NCBI GenBank assembly: GCA_018061705.1
Contig: JAGOTO010000027.1
Span: 1 to 6,219, forward strand
Direction of reading: 5' to 3'
DNA from: Candidatus Saccharimonadota bacterium
GTDB taxonomy: Bacteria; Patescibacteria; Saccharimonadia; Saccharimonadales; UBA4665
DNA length: 6,219 bases
A program made the position numbers and the translations under genes. Position 1 is the first letter of the stretch. Every line of letters starts with the position of its first letter. Positions 1 through 4,738 of the stretch are shown here, in pieces. The notes beneath the pieces were generated by a model. It did no database searches. It was not told where the DNA came from and worked only from the letters and a program-made list of their open reading frames with translations.

Positions 1-403
1 GCCGTGACGGCACATCGAGCTCGAGCGTTATCGACAGTTGTTTCGCGTACGGTGACAGGGAATGCAGCGTATCATTAAGTAGGCTCGTCACTGCAACTGG
101 TTCTTGTTCGGGCTGAGCACTACCACAGTGCAAACGCATGGTCAGGGTATAGCTCTCGAGAAGCTGGAGTGATGAACGACTCAGGTCATTGACCGTTCCC
201 CACTCTGCCGGACGATCAATACCTCCTCTCAATGACTGTTCGCTGATGTTTGCCAGCTGAAGCATGGTGTGAGACACGCCATCGGCTAGACTGACAAAAA
301 GTCGCTCTTCCCTACTCAAGACTTTCGCCCAATCACTTTGCCGCAATTGTATCCCCTTACTACTCTCCAATATATCCTCAGTATAGAGAACTATTGTATC
401 CAA
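1..403 (-). CDS. Sensor histidine kinase-like protein, N-terminal part (cut by the left edge)
   Basis: Translating the minus strand from about 442 gives a hydrophobic helix (LLRIAVGGSVVVFTVCL) followed by a cytoplasmic helical region. That region contains FVSLADGVSHTMLQLA, which resembles a DHp dimerisation helix with its phospho-acceptor histidine (VSH). A second helix follows (LSRSSLQLLESYTLTMRL), then EPVAVTSLLNDTL and SPYAKQLSITLEL, which match the entry into a HATPase_c domain. The N, G1 and G2 boxes lie beyond position 1, so kinase activity cannot be confirmed here. The start is uncertain. The frame is open from 520 down to 1 but has no ATG or GTG; the canonical candidates are TTG at 403 (inside the membrane helix), TTG at 370 (GAGG five bases upstream) and TTG at 346 (AAGGGG six bases upstream). 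An ATT at 442, next to the upstream stop, would keep the whole helix. The boundary given is the first canonical start. The protein follows the 444-1187 membrane protein directly and is probably cotranscribed with it. Family assignment is from motif resemblance only. Confidence 0.66.
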   Translation of the reverse strand, partial: MDTIVLYTEDILESSKGIQLRQSDWAKVLSREERLFVSLADGVSHTMLQLANISEQSLRGGIDRPAEWGTVNDLSRSSLQLLESYTLTMRLHCGSAQPEQEPVAVTSLLNDTLHSLSPYAKQLSITLELDVPSR

Positions 404-420
404 ACATACAGTAAAAACAA
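393..420 (-). promoter_or_regulatory. Possible internal promoter for the histidine-kinase-like gene
   Basis: On the minus strand TTGTTT (420-415) and TACAAT (398-393) are separated by 16 bases. Transcription would begin near 386 and give a short leader ahead of the TTG starts at 370 and 346. The -10 matches five of six consensus bases, the -35 only three. The region also encodes the membrane helix of the longer form of the protein, so the match may be chance. Confidence 0.3.
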
Positions 421-443
421 CTACGCTGCCGCCGACGGCAATT

Positions 444-1187
444 CTAAGGAGAGAATCGAGCCTTCGGTAAGATATTGGTATTAAAGTCTGACAGATATTG
501 GTCTGATTCGATCCATAGCTTTAGTGTTTTGTCTCGCACTGGCAGCATAACGATGCTCCCCCTACGGGTCTGCGTGATTTGTCCGTCGATACGCACCCCA
601 ACCGCCTTTGGCGTCTGAGGGAGAGCGTAAGGAGTCACGGTTACCTTACCCTGGGACTGAAGGCTCTTATAGGGGTTGAGCGCTACACTATAGCTTGTTG
701 CAATTATCTGGGCCCTCAGTGCAAAAACCATCTTGTCGTCGCCAACTTCTGGTACAAAACCAGGGCTAAAGTAAGCATCGAGTGGCTGACTCGTATTTGA
801 CACTACATATGCGCTCCATGTTTTCGGATACTCAAGATGGAGACTGCCATACGCTTCTGATCCAGTGTACGTCTTGAGTGGATTTTTTGCTTCTTCTGCG
901 TAGCGAACTGCTTCGTCTTTTTTGACGCTTTGCGTATTTTGCTGAACCGCCGCTGCGATCTTGGAGTCAACATTATTTTTATAATCCTGTTGAACGCCGT
1001 AAGACCACACCGAAAAACCGAGTGCTGCCAGTAGTGCGACAACCAACAGACCGATAGTGACAATACTTGCGGCTGAACCTGATTGATCACCCACTCTTTT
1101 CATACTGCTCATGGTAGCGCACCAACGAATTTCACGCAAGTTCTGCCCTCTCGCGCTACGAGCTTCGGGGTGTTGGCCGGTAGTCAT
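444..1187 (-). CDS. Single-pass membrane protein with extracytoplasmic domain, function unknown
   Basis: The product is 247 residues from ATG 1187. A basic N-terminal segment is followed by one strongly hydrophobic helix at about residues 40-60 (ASIVTIGLLVVALLAALGF). A charged, coiled-coil-prone stretch comes next (DYKNNVDSKIAAAVQQNTQ), then an acidic/polar domain of about 160 residues outside the membrane. The segment YGSLHLEYPKTWSAYV resembles the 'F.YP..W' strand of PsbP-like secreted domains, but I cannot assign a family. The single helix lacks a cleavage motif, so it is more likely an anchor than a signal peptide. The start at 1187 was chosen because CGGAG lies nine bases upstream; ATGs at 1112 and 1103 lack a Shine-Dalgarno and would give 222 or 219 residues, while the longer frame to 1247 has no good site. 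With start 1187 the gene overlaps the methyltransferase gene by 32 bases. The next frame downstream is the histidine-kinase-like gene, so it may be a sensory or accessory partner; that is inference. Confidence 0.78.
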   Translation of the reverse strand: MTTGQHPEARSARGQNLREIRWCATMSSMKRVGDQSGSAASIVTIGLLVVALLAALGFSVWSYGVQQDYKNNVDSKIAAAVQQNTQSVKKDEAVRYAEEAKNPLKTYTGSEAYGSLHLEYPKTWSAYVVSNTSQPLDAYFSPGFVPEVGDDKMVFALRAQIIATSYSVALNPYKSLQSQGKVTVTPYALPQTPKAVGVRIDGQITQTRRGSIVMLPVRDKTLKLWIESDQYLSDFNTNILPKARFSP

Positions 1188-1653
1188 AGTAAAACACTCC
1201 GTTTTTTTCAGCATCCGGTATGCGATTGGGCACCTGAAACGTAACACTCGCCAGTGGCCTCAAGTATGCACTCATTTTTTGATCAAGCTTTGGCATAAAA
1301 CGGTCGAGTAAAAAGACAAAAACCCCATCAGCATCCGGCCATTGTTTCCACCAAAAGTTTCCCCAGACAATACGAACCTGCGCTCGATAACGCCGCAATC
1401 GCCAGATTGATATGAGCACAAGAAGCGGATTAATCTCGATACCGATCGCCTTGTAGCCGGCCTGTGCAGCAAGCAATAGTACCTTACCATCTCCGCTGCC
1501 AAGCTCGAGAATCGTCTGACCTTGCTGCAAGTCGAGCAGATCAAACGCCGCCTGAGCCTGTGGACGAAGCGTCGGTAAATACGGCGCTCCAAAAAATACA
1601 GCCATCGCAAATAGGCCAAGCAACCCAACCCCAAAAACTATCAAATACTGCAT
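1156..1653 (-). CDS. Membrane-anchored class I SAM methyltransferase, FAM173-like (putative protein-lysine methyltransferase)
   Basis: The 165-residue protein has an N-terminal hydrophobic helix (about 3-22), then APYLPT and an amphipathic segment, then a compact Rossmann domain. SAM motif I is ILELGSGDGKVLL (48-60), with G52, G54 and G56 forming the glycine-rich loop; the acidic end of strand 2 is GIEINP (71-76, E73). Later WGNFW (97-101), VFVFLLDRFMPKL (111-123) and FQVPN (139-143) follow. The order membrane helix, P-x-x-x-T region, LGSGDG, GxEINP, VFL-x-P/R, C-terminal YxY matches the FAM173 family, which includes eukaryotic ATPSCKMT (trimethylates ATP synthase subunit c) and ANTKMT. Protein-lysine methylation is inferred; automatic annotation would probably say only 'class I SAM-dependent methyltransferase'. 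The ATG overlaps the xseB stop by one base (TAATG), and AAGGGAG lies three bases upstream, so translation is probably coupled to xseB. Confidence 0.85.
   Translation of the reverse strand: MQYLIVFGVGLLGLFAMAVFFGAPYLPTLRPQAQAAFDLLDLQQGQTILELGSGDGKVLLLAAQAGYKAIGIEINPLLVLISIWRLRRYRAQVRIVWGNFWWKQWPDADGVFVFLLDRFMPKLDQKMSAYLRPLASVTFQVPNRIPDAEKNGVFYYDYRPTPRSS
1197..1201 (-). promoter_or_regulatory. Ribosome binding site deciding the start of the membrane protein
   Basis: CGGAG on the minus strand ends nine bases before ATG 1187, inside the 3' end of the methyltransferase gene. It favours this start over the ATGs at 1112 and 1103, which have no purine-rich site ahead of them. Confidence 0.6.
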
Positions 1654-1856
1654 TATCTCCCTTTTGAAAGTTGTTTTTTTATAACAATCTCTGCTTCTTG
1701 CAAATACTCTTCTATCTGGGCAATCAGGGCTTTGCCTGTTTTGTGGAGCTCGAGTGCCTCGTCAAGTTTGATATCGTCGGTTTGCATACGTTCAAGCAGT
1801 GCCTCAAGTTGTTTTGTTTTTGCTGCATAATCAAATTGCTCATTGGTGTCACTCAT
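1653..1856 (-). CDS. xseB: Exodeoxyribonuclease VII small subunit
   Basis: The 67-residue all-helical protein fits the usual size and pattern of XseB: TKQLEALLERMQ, then DDIKLDEALELHKTGKALI, then EEYLQEAEIVI, the two-helix hairpin of the family. XseB subunits bind the long helical arm of XseA; together they form ExoVII, a processive metal-independent single-strand DNase that trims DNA to acid-soluble oligonucleotides and acts in repair and recombination. Its ATG overlaps the xseA TGA as ATGA, and AAGGGG lies four bases upstream, so production is probably coupled to xseA. Nothing looks truncated. Confidence 0.95.
   Translation of the reverse strand: MSDTNEQFDYAAKTKQLEALLERMQTDDIKLDEALELHKTGKALIAQIEEYLQEAEIVIKKQLSKGR
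1657..1663 (-). promoter_or_regulatory. Shine-Dalgarno of the FAM173-like gene
   Basis: AAGGGAG on the minus strand sits three bases before ATG 1653, within the last codons of xseB. It supports this start and coupling to xseB translation. Confidence 0.6.
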
Positions 1857-2998
1857 ATGTCCCCTTCATTGTTGATTAACGTCGTCTTTTTCACCTGGGA
1901 TATGATAATTCCATCTGTAAATTTCACCTCGATAGCGTCACCGATCTTTACATCACCCGCTCGATCAATCAGCCGCCCTCCCGTATGAACGAGAGCATAG
2001 CCTTGCTGCAAGGGACGCAGAGGATCGTACGCTGCGAGCAGCCGTCCGCAAGATCGATTATATTGTCTGGCTTCACTCCATTTCGAGCGGAGGGCTTCGT
2101 CGAGTTTTTGGGCCGTGACACCGACCTCTGTCCGGTACTTTATCATAATCACTGCAAATAACTCGTCGAGGCGGCTTTGATTTAATCGTAGGTGTCGCAA
2201 CTCATTGTTTCGATCTGGCAGGAGTAGTTCTGCAGCATTACTCGGGGTACTAGCCCGGCTATCAGCAGCAAGTTCAGCCAGTGACACGTCGACCTCGTGA
2301 CCAATCGCCACGAGTGTTGGCACCCGGCTGCCCGCAACCGCACGCACAACCCTTTCATCGCTCCACGCGGCGAGGTCTTCGGCACTCCCGCCCCCCCGAA
2401 TCATAACGACTACATCAACCGGCTGTTCCGACTCATTGATAGACCTAAGTACAGCGGTAATCTCGCCAGGGGCCTTATCGCCTTGCACCAAAACATTGTG
2501 AAGGTCCACCTTTAGCGCAGGCCAACGGGCTGCTTTAATCTTCATAAAGTCAGCATACGCCGCCGAGTCTCCTGCCGTGACGAGAGCAATTCTCTGAGGT
2601 GGAAATGGTAGCGACCGCTTCCTAGTCGTGTCAAACAAACCCTCATTCTTGAGCTTGAGCGCGAGCAGCTCCGCCGCCTTTCTCAAGTTTCCTTCTCCAA
2701 CCGGTATGATCGACTGGACTTGAAAACTAAAGTTATACAGTGGGTGTAGACGAGGCGAACCTGCAACGCGCACCACCATGCCATCTTCAAGTGGTCCTGG
2801 TAAGGCGTAAACTGTCGCAAAACACTTCAGGCTGGCTGACTCATCTTTTAGATCGAAATACACCCACTTGTTTTTGCTAATCCGAAGATTGGTAATCTCT
2901 CCCTGGATTTCAACATACGGATAACTGAACTCTAGGGTTTGGTTTAGGGCCCGAATAAAATCACTTACAAAAAATGCGGGGGGAATACTTGCGTCCAT
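1853..2998 (-). CDS. xseA: Exodeoxyribonuclease VII large subunit
   Basis: The 381-residue catalytic subunit of ExoVII degrades single-stranded DNA from both ends. An N-terminal OB-fold (about 8-100: FFVSDFIRALNQTLE, VEIQGEITNLR, WVYFDLKDESASLKC) binds DNA. The nuclease domain follows with RIALVTAGDSAAYADF (136-151), VLVQGDKAPGEI (169-180), RGGGSAEDLAAWSDE (201-215), AIGHEVDVSLAELAADSRAS (231-250) and TPSNAAEL (251-258). The position usually Asp in 'TDxxxxDxxAD' is Glu-242 here, a conservative change. The C-terminal cap includes DPLRPLQQGYALV (325-337) and GDAIEVKFTDG (353-363). At 381 residues it is well below the 456 of E. coli XseA; the shortfall lies mainly in the helical arm after residue 258. 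The ATG at 2998 has no Shine-Dalgarno but follows a TATACT box by seven bases. xseA leads the tightly overlapping run with xseB and the genes beyond. Confidence 0.96.
   Translation of the reverse strand: MDASIPPAFFVSDFIRALNQTLEFSYPYVEIQGEITNLRISKNKWVYFDLKDESASLKCFATVYALPGPLEDGMVVRVAGSPRLHPLYNFSFQVQSIIPVGEGNLRKAAELLALKLKNEGLFDTTRKRSLPFPPQRIALVTAGDSAAYADFMKIKAARWPALKVDLHNVLVQGDKAPGEITAVLRSINESEQPVDVVVMIRGGGSAEDLAAWSDERVVRAVAGSRVPTLVAIGHEVDVSLAELAADSRASTPSNAAELLLPDRNNELRHLRLNQSRLDELFAVIMIKYRTEVGVTAQKLDEALRSKWSEARQYNRSCGRLLAAYDPLRPLQQGYALVHTGGRLIDRAGDVKIGDAIEVKFTDGIIISQVKKTTLINNEGDI
1861..1866 (-). promoter_or_regulatory. Shine-Dalgarno of xseB
   Basis: AAGGGG on the minus strand ends four bases before ATG 1856, inside the last codons of xseA. 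It contrasts with the absence of any such site before xseA itself. Confidence 0.65.
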
Positions 2999-3011
2999 GC
3001 TCTAGAGTATA
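2999..3011 (-). promoter_or_regulatory. Probable -10 element of xseA, placed for a leaderless start
   Basis: TATACT (3011-3006 on the minus strand) matches five of six consensus bases and ends seven bases before the xseA ATG, so transcription would begin at or next to the start codon. No good -35 is seen 16-18 bases upstream, and no Shine-Dalgarno is present. Confidence 0.45.
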
Positions 3012-3031
3012 TCGCGCTCTGAGCTAGGGGG

Positions 3032-4093
3032 CTAATGCGCTTTTGCGCTCTCTCGGGCGGGTTTGGACTGGCGCAAATTGCGATGATAAAAATAGTATCC
3101 GAGCGGTATCTGTAGCAACGTGTTGATCACCCGATACATTACCGTAACAGGTAGACTGAGCCGCGAGGGCACTCCAGTCGCAGAAAGCGTCACCGTCATG
3201 AGACCTTCATAGACACCGACACCTCCGGGCAAAACACTAACCAGCCCAGCAAAGTTAGCGACGCCATACGCCATAATGACCGCTCCAATATTTACCCATT
3301 CACCAAACGCAATGTAAACGATATATATCGTGACAATCTCCCACACATTTGCCATAAATGCCCAAAATATCGGCATTCGCAACGCTCTCCAGTCCCGACT
3401 CATCAATTTATAGTTTTCATGCAAGTCCTCAAACACAGTCCGAACCTGGGTGATGTCGAGCGTATCTTTTGCCTTAGGGCGCACCAATCGCACAGTCCGG
3501 TTTAGAAACCTTGACAAATACTCAAAAAACCCTGCAATCCGAGTTTTATTGCCGATCACAAAGCCAAAACCAAGTGTAACGATGACGACAGTAGTGATAA
3601 TGGCCGTCGCCAGCAGCAAAATCAGGCTGTTCATCTTGCCTTGGACGGCGAGGGCAAAGACCGCAAAAACGACCAAAAGCTCAAATGATAAAAATATAAG
3701 GACTAATTTTTGGAGATGAACAGCTGCCGCCTTAGCGCCAGTAATCGTATCGTCTTTCATCCGGAGCCCCCAATACGACAGGCCTGTGACCCCTCCGCTC
3801 GGAAAGACATGGTTCACAAAATTTAGTTCCAAAGTCGCCCGCATAATCGGCCAGAATGACAGTTTATTCCCTACCAGTCCAAAAAGGTGCTGATAGAGTC
3901 GTGTCTGCGCATCGTAATTCAAATACTGCACTGGTATCATGAGCAAAAGCGCCCAGGCATTAACACGGAACAGGTTACGAAATGTCTCGGCAAACTGGTC
4001 CCGTATGGCATACACGAGAACACCAAGAGCTACTAATGTCGTGATATTGAGTAGCAGTTTCCAATTTCTGCGGACATACGAACTTTTTGCCAT
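3032..4093 (-). CDS. Polytopic membrane protein, lysylphosphatidylglycerol synthase TM / UPF0104 family
   Basis: The 353-residue integral membrane protein has about seven hydrophobic helices (roughly 12-30, 46-60, 128-150, 154-180, 241-262, 268-290, 315-336), with a basic, probably cytoplasmic loop between about 181 and 240. Family hallmarks are NFVNHVFPSGGVTGLSYWGL (91-110), AYGVANFAGLVSVLPGGVGV (275-294) with the following YEG, and VMYRVINTLLQIPLGYYFY (318-336). This is the membrane half of MprF-type proteins (PF03706), where it flips lipids such as lysyl-phosphatidylglycerol. The aminoacyl-transferase half is absent, as in stand-alone UPF0104 proteins, some of which are glycosyltransferase-associated. 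A role in lipid or polyprenol-linked transport is inferred; the substrate cannot be read from sequence. The ATG has no Shine-Dalgarno and follows a perfect TATAAT by eight bases. Confidence 0.9.
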   Translation of the reverse strand: MAKSSYVRRNWKLLLNITTLVALGVLVYAIRDQFAETFRNLFRVNAWALLLMIPVQYLNYDAQTRLYQHLFGLVGNKLSFWPIMRATLELNFVNHVFPSGGVTGLSYWGLRMKDDTITGAKAAAVHLQKLVLIFLSFELLVVFAVFALAVQGKMNSLILLLATAIITTVVIVTLGFGFVIGNKTRIAGFFEYLSRFLNRTVRLVRPKAKDTLDITQVRTVFEDLHENYKLMSRDWRALRMPIFWAFMANVWEIVTIYIVYIAFGEWVNIGAVIMAYGVANFAGLVSVLPGGVGVYEGLMTVTLSATGVPSRLSLPVTVMYRVINTLLQIPLGYYFYHRNLRQSKPARESAKAH

Positions 4094-4107
4094 ATGCGGG
4101 TATTATA
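4094..4107 (-). promoter_or_regulatory. -10 element of the UPF0104 gene, leaderless spacing
   Basis: A perfect TATAAT (4107-4102 on the minus strand) ends eight bases before ATG 4093 and starts two bases after the stop of the preceding gene. No consensus -35 or extended -10 was found. The box lies inside an interrupted palindrome (4098-4110). Confidence 0.6.
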
Positions 4108-4110
4108 CCC
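4098..4110. repeat. 13-base palindrome over a -10 box
   Basis: GGGTAT and ATACCC are exact inverted repeats separated by one base. The TATAAT box sits in the middle. It could be a small operator or simply follow from the symmetric -10 sequence flanked by G/C runs; six-base arms are too short to decide. Confidence 0.4.
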
Positions 4111-4679
4111 TACGCTCTTATTTCGGGAGATGGAAGCACGCCCGCCTTCACCCACGCTTCCCGAAGGGCGGCGCCAATATTACTCTGCGGAGCACAGGAG
4201 CTGAAACACTCAGCGGCAAATAATGATAGCAGGGGGACGACAAACGGAACGACCCTTTCAGGAGCTTGACCATCGCCTGGCCCAGATCTGTCGATTGGCA
4301 GCCCAAAGATATCATCCGCTATCAATTGTGGCGGAGCTCCTCCGTGTTTTAAACGAACATACTGAGTCATTTGACGCATGTGAGCCCACTGCGCAGACGT
4401 GATTTTATAGCACTGAACACTCGGTCCTGACAAATCCGCATCCGTCTGCCAAGCCGCAAGCGCAATGACCGCGCCGGCATATGACCTGACGAGTCCCCTC
4501 TCGCCGCTTACAAATACTCCGTAGCTGGCAGTACACTGTACGGCCAATCCAAGTTTTGATATCGGCATGGTACCTACATTATTGTTTTCTGCGATACCTA
4601 AGGGTGGTTTGTCTGCAAACTCTTGCAGGATCACGTGCCCCCACTCAGTTGTGCTCTCCCATGATTTTGTCCCGTTCAT
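4110..4679 (-). CDS. Conserved-looking hypothetical protein, no family recognised
   Basis: The 189-residue protein is not one I can assign. It has no obvious long membrane helix; the most hydrophobic stretches are about 67-76 (AGAVIALAAW) and 143-156 (VVPFVVPLLSLFAA). It is rich in Gly, Ala and Pro and has four cysteines (49, 90, 158, 162), the last two in a C-x-x-x-C arrangement. Local features are VQCTASYGVFVSGERGLVR (47-65), QWAHMRQMTQYVRLKHGG (97-114) and IADDIFGLPID (120-130). It is supported as a real gene by its uninterrupted length, by a good promoter exactly ahead of its ATG (TTGACA, 17 bases, TACAAA, 10 bases, ATG), and by its fit between neighbours (16 bases before the UPF0104 start, 59 bases from the divergent methyltransferase). 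The spaced start predicts a leader of only a few bases. Confidence 0.75.
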   Translation of the reverse strand: MNGTKSWESTTEWGHVILQEFADKPPLGIAENNNVGTMPISKLGLAVQCTASYGVFVSGERGLVRSYAGAVIALAAWQTDADLSGPSVQCYKITSAQWAHMRQMTQYVRLKHGGAPPQLIADDIFGLPIDRSGPGDGQAPERVVPFVVPLLSLFAAECFSSCAPQSNIGAALREAWVKAGVLPSPEIRA

Positions 4680-4689
4680 GATGTTTCAA

Positions 4690-4718
4690 TTTGTAGCCCT
4701 TCTCCCAGATTCTGTCAA
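4690..4718 (-). promoter_or_regulatory. Promoter of the hypothetical gene in the divergent intergenic region
   Basis: On the minus strand a perfect -35 TTGACA (4718-4713) is 17 bases from TACAAA (4695-4690, four of six consensus). The ATG at 4679 follows ten bases after the -10, so transcription should begin about four bases before it. The GA-rich run GGGAGAAGGG lies in the spacer, not in the transcript, and therefore is not a Shine-Dalgarno. Confidence 0.7.
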
Positions 4719-4725
4719 TATGCGC

Positions 4726-4738
4726 TATAGTTGACACT
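4726..4738 (+). promoter_or_regulatory. -10 element of the Trm11-like gene, leaderless spacing
   Basis: TATAGT (4726-4731, five of six consensus) ends seven bases before ATG 4739, so the predicted first transcribed base is at or beside the A of the start codon. There is no Shine-Dalgarno and no recognisable -35. It lies back to back with the minus-strand promoter at 4690-4718. Confidence 0.5.

Noticed and set aside
803..1090. 95-residue minus-strand open frame
   Set aside because: It overlaps the membrane protein in another frame and its translation is low-complexity Lys/Arg/Gln-rich with no motif.
1188..1247. Longer form of the membrane protein starting at ATG 1247
   Set aside because: It would add 20 basic residues overlapping the methyltransferase and has no Shine-Dalgarno, whereas ATG 1187 has CGGAG nine bases upstream.
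1111..1311. 66-residue plus-strand open frame over the methyltransferase/membrane protein junction
   Set aside because: It is antisense to two supported genes, with no promoter or Shine-Dalgarno and no recognisable sequence.
3037..3048. GCGC-AAAA-GCGC hairpin near the 3' end of the UPF0104 gene, as a terminator
   Set aside because: The stem is only four base pairs, lies before the stop codon and has no T-run after it, so it cannot act as an intrinsic terminator.
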